Source: Henricia sp. BOLD:AAB3569 (lineage: Eukaryota; Echinodermata; Asteroidea; Spinulosida; Echinasteridae). Taken from it: 64,000 nucleotides of DNA. Both the position numbers and the translations under genes were made by a program. Location of the stretch: assembly GCA_037783545.1 (NCBI GenBank), contig JBBELK010000386.1, positions 62,001 through 126,000 of the forward strand, in the 5' to 3' direction. This document shows, piece after piece, positions 12,801-22,979 of this stretch. The notes beneath the pieces were generated by a model. The model ran no database searches. It worked only from the letters and a program-made list of their open reading frames with translations, and was not told the DNA's origin. Numbering within the stretch: position 1 is the stretch's first letter; the number at the start of each line of letters is the position of its first letter.

Positions 12801-13263
12801 GGCTTTACATCCCTTCCGAAGGGTGGAGCAAGTGTTTAAGTGCCTTGCTCAAGGGCACAGGTACCACGACCGGGTGTTGAACTCGCAACCCCAATATTTC
12901 ACGCAAGCGTTGCGAGTCAATGACCCAAACCACTCGAACACAGTATACTATTAAAATTGATGTTAAACAATTCTAAAGTGTTGTAAATTTTTGCTTAATT
13001 TTACTCCAGCTGCTGACGGCGATTACTGGCGACTCTTAGCCCCTAACCAAGACGGCTCCGCCCGCGACTATTCCATAATGGCCTCAGCACCCAACTACAA
13101 GGATTCCGAGTGGCAAATCTGTACCGTTAAAGAAGTCAGCGACGATTTACAAGCTACGAAGTGCAACTTTGAGCTCGAGAAAAAAAAAGAAAATTCACAT
13201 TCAGTCAAATCGAAGAAAAAGCTTGAATTACTGAAGAAAGAGTTGGGAAAGTACGTCATCTAG
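3667..13263 (+). CDS. M14 metallocarboxypeptidase, N/E (regulatory) subfamily; 8 coding exons
   Basis: The eight exons join in phase into 1389 bp, 462 residues plus TAG. The protein is a zinc exopeptidase that removes C-terminal (in this subfamily usually basic) residues from secreted peptides and proteins. Residues 1-15 form a signal peptide ([15 protein letters not shown]). The catalytic domain runs from about 22 to 345: zinc ligands H88 and E91 (NMHGNE) and H225 (NLHGG), substrate residues R123 and N164-R165 (DLNRDFP), Y303 (QDYNY) and general base E316 (LTLELGC). A transthyretin-like beta domain typical of N/E enzymes follows at about 346-425 (HLGITGLV). The C-terminus is Lys-rich with no transmembrane segment or obvious GPI signal, which suggests a soluble secreted enzyme close in length to carboxypeptidase N (458 aa) or M (443 aa). 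The exact orthologue (CPN, CPM, CPE, CPZ) cannot be decided by eye. Confidence 0.95.
3896..5947. other. Carboxypeptidase intron 1, dispersed repeats
   Basis: 4130-4290 is a copy of the 'AGTTGAGAAGTTGATCA' MITE family (other copies near 40.1, 43.2 and 50.1 kb). 4290-4500 is similar to 37255-37480 on the same strand. 4830-5320 is similar to 38770-39020 in reverse complement, so these are pieces of dispersed elements. No extra exon was seen. Confidence 0.6.
5948..6141 (+). CDS. Carboxypeptidase exon 2 (HxxE zinc motif)
   Basis: Acceptor TTACCAG|GT, donor AAAAG|GTTCGT, phase 1 in and 0 out. It encodes residues 77-141 with NMHGNE (H88, E91) and [14 protein letters not shown] (R123). Confidence 0.95.
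6150..6552. mobile_element. MITE-like inverted repeat in intron 2
   Basis: About 115-140 bp just after exon 2 (GGTATTTTTTCCCTATACAT ...) returns in reverse complement up to 6550 (... ATGTGTATAGGCAAAATACC). Both arms share the CAAAGATTTGAAGGAAATTA core. The interior is short and non-coding. Confidence 0.8.
6698..7092. mobile_element. MITE with roughly 35-bp terminal inverted repeats in intron 2
   Basis: The left end GGGTCTTTCCACAGTAATGG and the right end CCATTACTGTGAAAAGACCC are near-perfect complements. It lies directly after the preceding hairpin element. Confidence 0.8.
7485..7664 (+). CDS. Carboxypeptidase exon 3 ([12 protein letters not shown])
   Basis: Acceptor GTAACCAG|GTG, donor CATGAG|GTATAT; 60 codons in phase 0. 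It contains the N/E-type substrate-binding block [12 protein letters not shown] (N164, R165). Confidence 0.95.
7770..8140 (-). repeat. Four tandem tRNA-half units in intron 3
   Basis: Reverse complement of the same roughly 77-bp unit that forms the large arrays at 31.8-35.5 kb. Each unit has a tRNA-type A box (TAGCTCAGCTGGTAGAG) followed by GTGTGTCAGAGGTCTTGGGG. The end at 7800-7840 carries the single unit with a B-box-like GGTTCAAATCC and the flank GGGATGAGAGG, matching the right edge of the large composite. About four units are present. Confidence 0.85.
8205..9032. mobile_element. Two opposed copies of the roughly 350-bp 'GTGACCAGAT' MITE in intron 3
   Basis: 8205-8560 (plus) and 8745-9032 (minus) are copies of one family with internal words ATAAAATACCTC, GGAAATTTGCAATCTC and TGGATGTGGAAGCAAAAAGG. 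Complete copies elsewhere show TTAAAGGAGCGTGACCA ends. The opposed pair would fold into a long hairpin in the pre-mRNA. Confidence 0.8.
9034..9180. mobile_element. Partial GC-rich palindromic MITE (family A) in intron 3
   Basis: It contains CCATGCCTTTTCTATGGAGCTGCG twice (in part), then the right end TGACGAGCCTGTGCCTTTAA. It is an internally duplicated half element just upstream of exon 4. Confidence 0.75.
9258..9393 (+). CDS. Carboxypeptidase exon 4 (third zinc ligand)
   Basis: Acceptor TTTTCAG|CTT, donor CCAAG|GTACGA. It encodes residues 202-246, with [16 protein letters not shown] carrying H225. Confidence 0.95.
9588..9687. mobile_element. Family A palindromic MITE in intron 4
   Basis: Starts AAAGGCACAGGCTCG and ends CGAGCCTCTGCCTTTG, with CATGGAGCTGCGTATGTCGT inside. 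It is a shortened copy. Confidence 0.8.
9849..10004 (+). CDS. Carboxypeptidase exon 5
   Basis: Acceptor GCTTTTCAG|CTTGTCC, donor AGGAG|GTACGT; phase 1 in and 1 out. Residues 247-298 include the subfamily signature [14 protein letters not shown]. Confidence 0.95.
10020..10285. repeat. Intron 5 repeat, reverse complement of 12325-12590
   Basis: Shared words include CAATGGTATATAACACATAAG, AACTATTCCCCCAATGCAAC and GAGGCACGAAGAAAGCTATC, all found in the other orientation in intron 7. The two copies flank exons 6 and 7. Confidence 0.85.
10540..10679 (+). CDS. Carboxypeptidase exon 6 (catalytic Glu)
   Basis: Acceptor TTATCTTAG|GC, donor GAAATT|GTATGG. Residues 299-345 contain QDYNY (Y303) and FELTLELGC (E316). 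A second GT four bases downstream (ATG|GTATCT) breaks the frame with exon 7, so the first donor is chosen. Confidence 0.92.
11190..11366. mobile_element. Family D MITE (CGATTTCACGAAA ends) in intron 6
   Basis: Left end CCGATTTCACGAAA, right end TTCGTGAAATCGGCTG, with TTGCGCAA-rich complementary arms. A second copy lies at 46604-46775. Confidence 0.85.
11635..11988. mobile_element. Family F MITE in intron 6
   Basis: The terminal arms TAAACTCCTCAAAAAGG... and ...CTTTTTAAGGAGTTTA are complementary, with inner AACTCAAGTTTGACTGA / TTCAAACTTGAGTTT. The second, longer copy is at 47460-47935. Confidence 0.85.
12074..12173 (+). CDS. Carboxypeptidase exon 7 (start of transthyretin-like domain)
   Basis: Acceptor GTTTTTAG|AGCC, donor GACAG|GTTCGT; 33 codons plus one base. 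It reads [19 protein letters not shown], the usual first strand of the beta domain. Confidence 0.9.
12325..12590. repeat. Intron 7 repeat, reverse complement of 10020-10285
   Basis: About 260 bp of inverted similarity to the intron 5 copy, for example CTTATGTGTTATATACCATT. Divergence between the copies is modest, so pairing in the transcript is possible. Confidence 0.85.
12640..12955 (-). mobile_element. tRNA-derived SINE, minus copy, in intron 7
   Basis: Reverse complement of the SINE at 2600-2865: it reads from ACTGTGTTCGAGTGGTTTGG on the minus strand through GCCCTTGAGCAAGGCACTTA to GGGGATTCCCCGGTGTCTCT. It ends just before exon 8. Confidence 0.85.
13010..13263 (+). CDS. Carboxypeptidase exon 8 and stop
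   Basis: Acceptor TTACTCCAG|CTG. It completes the beta domain ([10 protein letters not shown] ... [10 protein letters not shown]) and ends in a Lys-rich tail and TAG at 13261. A possible donor (CGAACAG|GTAAAG at 13274) follows within 11 bases of the stop, so the 3' UTR may be spliced; an acceptor-like site lies at 15435. Confidence 0.93.
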
Positions 13264-13870
13264 GCTCGAACAGGTAAAGCAAACTCCAAAATTATATTGA
13301 CTTGGTTTTTAAGCAAATCGGCTGCCAGATTTGTCAGTTTAAAACATAAGGTCACAAGGCTGTCACAGATCTCGTCTCAAACTGCGACGTAAATTCAGTC
13401 ACAAGTTAAGTTGTATCTTAAAGGAGTACCCCAGATTTTTTTTCAGAATGTGGATTTTGTTTTAACTAAACAATCATATAAAATACCTCCCCAAAATACT
13501 ATCCATTGGGAGAAAACAGGAAATTTGCAAATCTCTAATTTGGATGTGGAAGCAAAAAGGTTGGTGTAATTACTGCACTGCTTTATGTAAACAGATAAAT
13601 TAGTTTACAAAACATTTATTTTTTTTTATGATATCCTTTATAATATATGGATTGAGAGCGCAAAATTTCAGAATGGTGATGAGAAAAATATGACAAATGA
13701 TATAGTATCAAAATCTCAACACCCATGAAAAAAACTGGGGGGTGGGGGAGGCGGGTGCGTAAAAAATGTGATCTTGACAAGCACATTTAAGTACCATAAT
13801 AGGTACAAAAAATCTCTCGCATTACAATTCATGTTACTTGTATCTTTGTGTTCAATAAAAAGACTCCGCT
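13264..13870 (+). other. Possible carboxypeptidase 3' UTR with MITE and polyA signal
   Basis: After the stop, 13422-13790 is a full-length copy of the 'GTGACCAGAT' MITE family. An AATAAA hexamer follows at 13854-13859. This is the nearest plausible polyadenylation signal if the 3' UTR is unspliced. A spliced alternative would reach 15435-15560, which also has AATAAA at about 15540. Confidence 0.35.
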
Positions 13871-14402
13871 GTTTTTAGGAACTAAAATTACACACACTTG
13901 TACATTAATAAAAAATGTCCCACACTATTTTTGTCTTAGCCACATTTAGGCAAGTACTTGTGACACGGTATAGAAAATGTACAGTGTTATTATATGTACA
14001 TTTTGGGTAGAAATGGGTGTTGTGGAGTCGAGTGTTTTGTGATAGTTCAACGAAGCAATATATGTTGTACATGTAACATGAAAAGTGTGATTCTGGTAAC
14101 GTGAGTAAACAGGGGGCAAGTTTGATTCACGACTATAGTTCGACTGTTTCCAACCGAATGCATTCTAGTTAACGATGGTTAGTCGTGTCTGGTCGACCAT
14201 TTGGAACCAGCCCACAGAAACAATTGATTCACCGAAAGCATTCGCACTTGCATGTTAGAGTGCATGTGTGTTGCCAGGATGACGTTTGACCAGCGGTTGA
14301 CTTTAGTCGTGAATCCAACTTGCTTTTAGTAAAAGACTTGAGGTGAAAATCAATGTGTGTATGGGTTTGTGGTAGCACCATGTGAATATCTTTCGTATAT
14401 GT

Positions 14403-14835
14403 GTGGTTCTGAAAAGAACCGGTGAGTGTGAACTCAACGTTTCGAACAGTGTGCTCTGTTCGTCTTCAGGAGAAGTGCCGGACTCGTCATGATACAGGGC
14501 TTAAGTACTGGTTGAGGGATTCAGTGTACAATGTGTGCACTGAAGCGGAATGGCTTGGCTTGGGTTGTGGAGTCGTGGGTATGCTAGGATCCTAATCCTG
14601 TGGTTGGCTGTGGTGTGCTCACTGGTGCGTGTCATTGTGGCAGTGGCTGTCGTAGGGAGAGGACCTAGGGTATAGGTGACCCATCGGTCTGATTGGTTAA
14701 TAGGGAGTGCCAGATATTGCTGATGTTGAAGCCAATGTCTTGAGGTAATGAGTCCGGCACTTCTCCTGAAGACGAACAGAGCACAATGTTCGAAACGTCG
14801 AGTTCACACTCACCGGTTCTTTTCAGAACCACACA
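14403..14835. mobile_element. Inverted pair of Penelope-like ends with hammerhead-like motifs
   Basis: The two arms, 14403-14490 and 14745-14835, are complements carrying CTGAAGACGAACAGAGCAC, TGTTCGAAACGT and CACTCACCGGTTCTTTTCAG. The order CTGAAGA, stem (GAACA/TGTTC), GAAACGTY is the core of hammerhead ribozymes known in Penelope-like retroelements. The cores are at 14766-14799 (plus) and 14436-14469 (minus). No reverse transcriptase or GIY-YIG coding was seen between or beside them, so this is a remnant or non-autonomous copy. Confidence 0.6.
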
Positions 14836-17080
14836 CATACAAAAGAGATTCACATGGTGCAACTGGAAACCCATACACATTTTAGTAAATAGTTGTTTGG
14901 TGATCATGATGTGTAAATGGGGTATATGGGTTTAGGAAAATTAATCTTTGTTATCGAGCATATAACTCAGGTGGATTTGTGAAGTGCAAAGTTCACAATT
15001 TCGTCCATTAAATATTGAGAGCATATGTTGCAAAATAAATTGACATATATTAACAAAGTATATTTCATAAAAATAGTTGGGTGTTACTGTTAAAAAAATT
15101 AATGTTAAAAAAAAATGACAACACACTGCGCCTCTGCTTGAAATCCCATCCGAAGGATGGAGCAATTGGGTTTAAATGTTCCAGTGGCACAACCGTGCTT
15201 GAACTTGCGACCAAAACCTTAAAAAATAAAAATGAAACTTTCTCTTTTCTTTCGGGTATTCCTAAAAATCTATGTCTGATCTTCATTCAAAAAAATGTAT
15301 AAATTGCATGATACTTGTGAAAATATTGGTGAAGCACAACTAAATTCGTCGTTTGTTAAACAGTACTATAGCTACATGTACTAATTTACATCTCTATATA
15401 TGGTTTAGCGTTCTACTAATATTTAACATTACAGGTCAATTCCACGATTCTCTTGTGCCGCGACGGAACATTCGGCATCAAGCAAACAAATAACACTCGG
15501 GTGACAAAACTGATCAAAATCTTGAAAAAGCTGCAACTCAAATAAAAAAAAATACTAATATGCTCAGTTTTTGCACAAAAGCGTGATTTTTTCCGCACAC
15601 CGATTGGCTGAAGAAAAACTAGATGCGCACATCTCGTTTTCTTTCGTTGAACTTAGCCAATTGGCTGTGACGATCGGCATCACGTCGCAAAAGTTGAACA
15701 TGTTTAACTCTTGCGATTGTTGATTTTATTTAGCGCCACCTGATGCCGATTGTCGTGATGTCCTCGCAGCTTCACACGGGTTTAAAATCAATCGCCGACT
15801 AATTTGATGCCGACGGGCGTAGCTAAGCGGGTAAACACGGTCACATGTAATCGACAGTACTTTATATTTGTTTTTCATTTAGCCATGTATATCTTGTGTT
15901 AAAGAAATCATATATTTAGTTGAAGTGTGTGTTTGAAGTATTTATCTCTATTATTAGCGGTGTTTCGGGGCACCCTCTGTTGTTAAATAATAAATATATA
16001 TATACATGTGTTAAACTGTTTTTTCTTCTTTAACCACAGGAACTATTAGCTGGCAGAGTCGTGATGTCACATCGGGTTCACTGGATCATTGCTAAAGTCA
16101 CTAGTTCATGCTCACGTTTTACTTCAATTAAGTTGACATCACACTCTGCCAGCGAATAGGTACATTATTATATTCAAATTAAAAAGGTTTACAGGTAAAA
16201 ACATACCCCTGTATTTAAAGAATTCTCCTAAAACATAATGATGTCATGTTTTGTTGAGTGTCCGGGTACCAAACCATTTGTTGGGTCAAAGGAAAACACG
16301 TCATTATGTTTCAGATTAATTCGTCGCTGACATCACGAAGTGACACCCAAGTGGAACACAAGTTTTCACAAACTGACATCCGAGTGTGCGTGCGTATACT
16401 GGCCTCAAAAGACATGACTGGCCTCAAAAGACATGACGCCCAAATAAACGTTGAATTTATTCGAAGAAAAGCTTTGATAATACCCAACACAAACGATATC
16501 ATCCATATATACTTGTGGAATATAGTAAAATATTTGACCGCAACACTCTTATTTGTTAATTTACAATAGATGTCAGTTCGTGAAAACACAATTTACGTGC
16601 TGACGTCATTTTGTACCACTGAAGTGCCATTGCATGTCAGTTCATGTTGTCACCGACGAATTGTAACAACAATGTTTAATTTTGTTTATGTATTACGATT
16701 TTGCTTTAAAGGTTGATGCATGACATTGTCATGGTGCTAGGTCAAAGGAACAGAAGAAGCAGAATCTCTATTCAGTTTGATTTATAGGTTGACCCGAAAA
16801 TGGATATTTAAAAAAATTAAAACACCATAAATAAATATCCCACCAATTTTTAGACTATGGATATGTTTCTCATTAGAAAAAAGAACAAAGAAAACAAATT
16901 TCCAAACTTATCAAATTGTATCATATTCTTGGTTGGGTATATGCATGCCCACAATGTGCAATATTTTATAGTATACATGTACTTTTGTGTGGCTATTACC
17001 TTTGTTTTAGGCACTCGCATGAGCTGTTAATAAATATGTTCGAAAACTTGTTTCCCGAGTGTTCATTGTTTTGAATGTTT
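14836..17080. other. Gene-poor stretch with small repeats
   Basis: A SINE tail fragment lies at 15125-15230 (AAATCCCATCCGAAGGATGG). A small hairpin element at 16046-16162 has ends AGCTGGCAGAGTCGTGATGTC and GACATCACACTCTGCCAGCG. An acceptor-like site occurs at 15435, possibly a spliced 3' UTR of the upstream gene. Nothing else was recognised. Confidence 0.5.
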
Positions 17081-17084
17081 CCTG

Positions 17085-17375
17085 AACTACTAGCGCTTGT
17101 TTTTTTTTTTACCCTAGGGTAAAAAAAAATGCTACAAGCGCTAGGGTTACCTTAGCGCTTAAACAAAATATTTTTTTTAAACACTGGGGTTACCGTAACG
17201 CTTTCCAAAAAAGGAAAAAAACGCTGCGGTTACTGTAGCGCTTTCCAAATTTTTTTTTTTTAAATGCTGGGGTTACCTTAGCGCTTCTACAAAAAGCGCT
17301 AGGGTTACCGTAGCGCTTCAAAAAAGAAAGCGCTAGGGTTACCTTAGCGCTTCTACAAAAAAGCACTAGTGTAAC
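17085..17375. repeat. Tandem repeat of AGCGCTAGGGTTACC-type units
   Basis: About seven degenerate units of roughly 40 bp, each with GCGCT(A/G)GGGTTACC(T/G)TAGCGCTT and a variable A-rich spacer. AGCGCT at each end makes each unit a small hairpin. The GGGTTA word is telomere-like but not in a pure tandem run. Confidence 0.75.
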
Positions 17376-18711
17376 CCTAGCCCTATTCCGTCCCCCTCCC
17401 CTATTCCCTCGCCCTCATTCCCTCATAACCCTCATTCTTTAACATTATGAGGAAAATCAAAAATTGCCTATTAATATTCCAGTTGCAGCAATTATTCCAT
17501 TTCCCTCCTACCCGGCCTCCCCACACCCCCCCCCCCCTCCCCCCGCCCCCTCATTCTCCTTATAACCCTCATTCCCCTGCGCTCCTCATTCTCCTCATGG
17601 AGGGGAGTTAGTACTCCATTTCATTTATAGTATTTTTTTGGAAATACTAACTAAAAATGAAATGGAATACTAGCTGAACAGCAATTTTTCTAAATTTTGG
17701 CAAAAAAAATGCATTTTTTGTAAATGTCTCTGAGATGACTCTTATCGAAAAATTAAGCCCATTTGGAATCTATTTCGGCAGTTTTCGAAGGTATTTTCTA
17801 CGAAAAATGTAAATTTTGCACCCCCAAACATTTTCAAAATTCTCTATTTCATCTGCACTGTACAAAATCTCAGTGTAACTCTAAGTGGTCGTACCGGTAC
17901 GTGCGCCAAAATTCAGCTACTTGATTGGTTCCAGGTTTCTCAACGTTTGCACAAACCATATACTATGGCGTGTGAAATGTTGCAATATTCGATAATGCAC
18001 AAATATATGTGCGATGTTAATTGATATATATGTGCGATGTTTTTTCATATGTATGCGATGTTAAATATATATGCAATGTTAAAAATATATATGCGAAATG
18101 CTGACATATATGTGCAATGTTTGATAACTATTTTTCCCGTATTAGGACGACCGTTTTGGATAGAGTGCTCAGTTACAGAGACCACTAAAACCACAAAATT
18201 GTCGGAAAGAAACTCATGAATTGACACCCATTTTCTCGACCTAATTCTCTGAAAAAAAGTTTTGCGACCTAGACGAAAATGGTTTGTGACCTAATAAAAA
18301 TGGTTAAGAACCTAATAAAAATGATTTTTGACCTAATAAAGATGGTTTTTGAAGCATTTGGCGTTAAGACGACCGGCTATCGGTCGCCCTAATGCGGTCG
18401 GTCGTCCTAATACGCCTTTTTTACCCATAACCGCGGTCGACCTAAACGCGAAAGAGTAAGTTGTTACAAATATATGTGCGATAATTCGACATAGGCCCTA
18501 TATGTGGGATATTTAAATGTGTGGGGTCGCGGTGTTCGTGATATTTGCTTCTTCCTCCATGGTGATATGTGGGCATGATCTTTCATAGATTGGTTCCCGA
18601 TCCCTATAGATTGGTTAGCCTTTTGTTAAGGCTGTGCTTTACAAGCGCCGGTATAGCGCCCTCACAGTGCTCGCGCCATCGATGCGCCTGTATAGCGCCC
18701 TCTTCCCGGTG

Positions 18712-19250
18712 AGCTGACACTCTATCCTTGATTTTGACTGCTCACCCAACACACTAAACAAAACTGGGGTGTTAAATTCACTACTCTTTTTCATTCACTT
18801 CTCATTCTTCTCATTCTTCTCATTCTTAACAAAATTGCAGAAAACGTGGTTAAAGAGCCCAGAGCTGACACTCTATCCTTGATTTTGACTGCTCACCCAA
18901 CACACTAAACAAAACTGGAGTGTTAAATTCACCACTCTTTTTCATTCACTTCTCATTCTTAACAAAATTGCAGAAAACGTGGTTGAAGAGCCCAGAGCTG
19001 ACACTCTATCCTTGATTTTGACTGCTCACCAAACACACTAAACAAAACTGGGGTGTTAAATTCACCACTCTTTTTCATTCACTTCTCATTCTTCTCATTC
19101 TTAACAAAATTGCAGAAAACGTGGTTATAGAACCTAGAGCTGACACTCTACCTTGATTTTGACTGCTCACCCAACACACTAAACAAAACTGGGGTGTTAA
19201 ATTCACCACTCTTTTTGATTTCACTTCTCATTCTTCTCATTCTTACATTA
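18712..19250. repeat. Four tandem copies of a roughly 130-150-bp satellite unit
   Basis: Each unit begins GAGCTGACACTCTA and contains ACTGCTCACCCAACACACTA and AAACTGGGGTGTTAAATTCA, then a CTTCTCATTCTT-rich tail of variable length and AAAATTGCAGAAAACGTGGT. Confidence 0.9.
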
Positions 19251-19349
19251 TGAGGAAAATCTTAATCATACACTTTTTGGCCAACAATTATTTACAAAAA
19301 GCTATAGGGTTACCGTAGCCATTTTACATAAAACGCTACGTTTACCAAA

Positions 19350-19548
19350 AATTGCAATTATTCCAGTTGCAGCAATTATTCCAGTTGCAGCAATTATTCC
19401 AGTTGCAGCAATTATTCCAGTCGCAGCAATCATTCCAGTCGCAGCAATTATTCCAATCGCAGCAATTATTCCAGTTGCAGCCAAAAATTGCAATTATTCC
19501 AGTTGCAGCAATTATTCCAGTTTCAGCAATTATTGTCAAAAATGGCCA
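19350..19548. repeat. 18-bp minisatellite (about 10 units)
   Basis: Consensus ATTATTCCAGTTGCAGCA repeated head to tail with single-base variants. It is open in several frames on both strands purely because the unit length is a multiple of three. Confidence 0.95.
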
Positions 19549-22134
19549 AAAATTTCCTTTTTTTTAAATGTCTCATAAATGACTACTAACGAAAGTTGAG
19601 CCCATTTGGGCAGTTTTCGAAGCCAATTTCTATGAAAAATTGACATTTTGGCAAAAAACATGAAAAATTTTATCAAAATCTGAAATTATCAAAATTTGAA
19701 ATTTCATTTTTTAGTTGAGCAGTTAAGGTCAAATTCAAAAAAATAACATCTATTGGGTCTAAGCAACATTTCCTGAAATTATGAGGAAAATCTGAATCAT
19801 ATACAATTTTGTGAAAAATGGCCAAAAATTTCCTTTTTTAAAAAGTCTAATAAATGACTACTAACGAAAGTTGAGCCCATTTCGGCAGTTTTCGAAGCCA
19901 ATTTCTATGAAAAATTGACAATTTGGCAAAACAAATTAAACTTTTAATCAAAATCATTTTCTAGGTGAGCAGTCAAGGTCAAATTCAGTAGCAGCAGTAG
20001 TAGTAGCAGTAGCAGTAGCAACTCATGCAACCAATCAACTTAATAAAGTAGCTGAATTTTGGCGTACGCCCACTTAGAGTTACACTAAGATTTTGTACAG
20101 TATTATTTTTAGGAAATACTAAAAATGAAAGAGAGTACTATCAAGCAATTTTTCTCAATTTTGTCAAAAAAATTGCCTTTTTTGTAAATGTCTCTGAGAT
20201 GACTCTTATCGAAAAATTCAGCCCATTTGGAATCTATTTCGGCAGTTTTCGAAGGTATTTTCTACGAAAAATAAAAATGTTGCAAAAAAAAAGTTTATTT
20301 TTCAAAATGTTCAACATTCTCTATTTCATTTGCACTGTACAAAATCTTAGTGTAACTCTAAGTGGGGGTACGCCAAAACTCAGCTACTTGATTGGTTGCA
20401 TGAGTTTCTTACCGTTTCTCAACGTTTGCACACACAAACCTTAGACACAACGTTGTATTTGTGGCTAGACTATCTGTACAAGGTTTTCTTTTATGTATAG
20501 TCCCTACTTGACCGCGTGGGTTTTCCCCTGGGGCATTTCTCTGGGGGTTTTCCTCCCATTCTAAAACTGCAACTCCTTCTTCGTCATCTCAAGTTGATAA
20601 TATAGTATAGTTGAAGCTAAAACCGTATAGTTTATGGCATAAAGGGCCTTAGATGCCAACAACAACAACAACAACAACAACTTTTATGTATACCTTATGG
20701 ATATCGAAAAAGAGTGGTGAATTTAACCTGGACCCGAGTGTCAGCTCTGGACTCTATAACCACATTTCCTGCAATTTTAAAGAAAGTCTGAATCATAACA
20801 AGATTTGGCCGAAGTTACAAAATTCATCAGGGTTAGTTAGTTCAGCAATTTCTCTCAAAAAGTGGCCGATTTAAAATGTAACGTTTAGTGCGCATGCGCC
20901 AAAATCCTGGTAGTTGATTGGCTACAGGCGTCTTTTTTTGGGGGGAGGGTGCAGATTTTGGTTTTTTTCGTGCACCATATCTTTTTTGTTTTTGGCGCAT
21001 GTGGGCCAAGTTAACGGTAGACTTGGTTCCAAGTCCGAGATCCTGTTTTGTTTTCCGTTTCCGATTTTTGAAATATATGGACAGGGAACTAGTCTATTTC
21101 GGTTCAGATTCTGAACCGAAAAAATTTTATCAAAATCTGAAATTATCAAAATTTGAAATTTTATTTTCTAGGTGAGCAGTCAAGGTCAAATTTCCTGAAA
21201 TTATGAGGAAAATCTGAATCATATACAATTTTTTTCAAAAATGGCCAAAAATTTCCTTTTTTTTAAATGTCTAATAAATGACTACTAACGAAAGTTGAGC
21301 CCATTTCGGCAGTTTTCGAAGCCAATTTCTATGAAAAATTTGGCAAAAAGAATGAAATTTTTTATCAAAATCTGAAATTATCAAAATTTGAAATTTCATT
21401 TTCTAGGTGAGCAGTCAAGGTCAAATTCAAGAAATAACATCTATCGGGTCTAAGCCACATTTCCTGAAATTATGAGGAAAATCTGAATCATACAATTTTT
21501 GTCAAAAATGGCCAAAAATTGCCTTTTTGAAATTTCATTCTTTAGTTGAGCAGTCAAGGTCAAATTCAAGAAATAACATCTATTGGGTCTAAGCAACAAT
21601 TCCTGAAATTATGAGGAAAATCTTAATCATATACAATTTTGTGAAAAATGGCCAAATTTTTTCGGTTCAGAATCTGAACCGAAATAGACTAGTTCCCTGT
21701 CCATACATTTCAAAAATCGGAAACGGAAAACAAAACAGGATCTCGGACTTGGAACCAAGTCTACTTTAAAATATTAACACTCCCTTCCCTTCTGTTAACG
21801 CACCAACTCCCCTAAAAACTGAAAGGAATTCCTTGGATGTTTAAGACACAATGGGGGAACAATGGCATACCCTCTGCCACATCGTGCTGCATATACATTC
21901 CTAAGATGTTTAAATAACAATAGGAACAGGTGTACTCTCAGATGCTATGTGGGCGTCTGCTTGGGCGATTCCACGCTGGAGTCGAGTAGAATCGATTCCA
22001 CGCTGGAGTCGAGTAGAATCGATTCTACTTTAAGAATCTGAGTCACTATTCCAAATTTTCAGGAATCGATTCCTTTTATCTAGATTTGATCCCCAGTGAT
22101 AGGTTGCCGAATGCCGATTCTTAGAAATTCCGGA

Positions 22135-22250
22135 ACTAAAATACACGGGTTTTGCCGTCTTCCTTTCGCAAGGGTCTTTGCTGCACGCTGCACACCGAGT
22201 TACCGAGTTTCCGGTGTGCAGCAAAGACTCTTGCGAAAGGAAGATTGGGT
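22135..22250. repeat. Short hairpin
   Basis: CTTCCTTTCGCAAGGGTCTT ... GCACACCG is answered by CGGTGTGCAGC ... ACTCTTGCGAAAGGAAG. The loop contains a ACCGAGTT direct repeat. Probably a small MITE. Confidence 0.75.
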
Positions 22251-22744
22251 TTTGCAAGAGTACTCGGCTTGGTTCTGATATCATATCATGAATGTTCGGT
22301 ACCGCTCAGTGCCACTTATGGAATCGATTCCGGGTAGCTAGAATTGCGATCGATTGGAATCGGAATCGAAAATGCTGTCCAGAGTCGCCCAAGCCCGCGT
22401 TTCCATTATTCGGTTACGTAACCATGCACCGCATTCCGGATACGCGGACGCAATGAACCGTGGAAGCAGCAGGTAGATTTTGCAACAGACGAACTGCCGA
22501 CGGCCGGTCAAATGGACGTCCTCGACAATCTACGCTAGTGGGATTTTTAGGTACGTAAACTACGATTGTAACGGTTATCCTATTCCTATGTTTTCATGCT
22601 ATGTGGGAATGGTAAAGATTAAATTTTTTTCTGGGTCTTTTACCTACTTGAAGAAGGGAAAAGTAGTTATGTGGGGTTCGGGATTTAAAATACGTGGGTT
22701 TAGTTAGACCATAGTCAGTAAGGAACAGTTCCTTGCTCTATGGT

Positions 22745-22890
22745 TAGACAATTACCTCGGCTCGAATTTTTTTATGTGGTAATCTCCAAAAGATTAGGCT
22801 ACCACATGAACAATTTCGAGCCGAGGTAACCTTGTTTTTTGTCTAAAAGATTACCACATGAAAAATTTCGAGCCGAGGTAACCTTGTCTA
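22745..22890. repeat. Inverted and direct copies of GAGCCGAGGTAACCTTG
   Basis: TTACCTCGGCTCGAA at 22752 is complementary to TTTCGAGCCGAGGTAA at about 22813 and again at about 22865. Likely a partly duplicated MITE. Confidence 0.7.
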
Positions 22891-22979
22891 GAGTTGAGTG
22901 AAATGAACTTGTTATGATTCCTTGCTTATAATGGGGCTAATCAAGTAACCATCCTTCTAATCTGATTGTTGTTTTCGCT

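Larger units (their letters stand above)
17620..21770. repeat. Large repeat block: dispersed and tandem copies of a roughly 300-bp unit
   Basis: The block 17640-17940 returns in direct orientation at 20095-20435 (GATGACTCTTATCGAAAAATT, GGCAGTTTTCGAAGGTATTT). A related unit with CCTGAAATTATGAGGAAAAT and GACTACTAACGAAAGTTGAG recurs at about 19560, 19770, 21190, 21440 and 21600. An inverted pair (TTCCAAGTCCGAGATCCTG; GGACAGGGAACTAGTCTA) bounds 21003-21770. Other tandem arrays inside are listed separately. No gene was seen. Confidence 0.75.

Noticed and set aside
19302-19567. Ile/Ala or Leu/Gln/Phe repeat ORFs on both strands
   Set aside because: Produced by an 18-bp minisatellite, whose length keeps all frames open.
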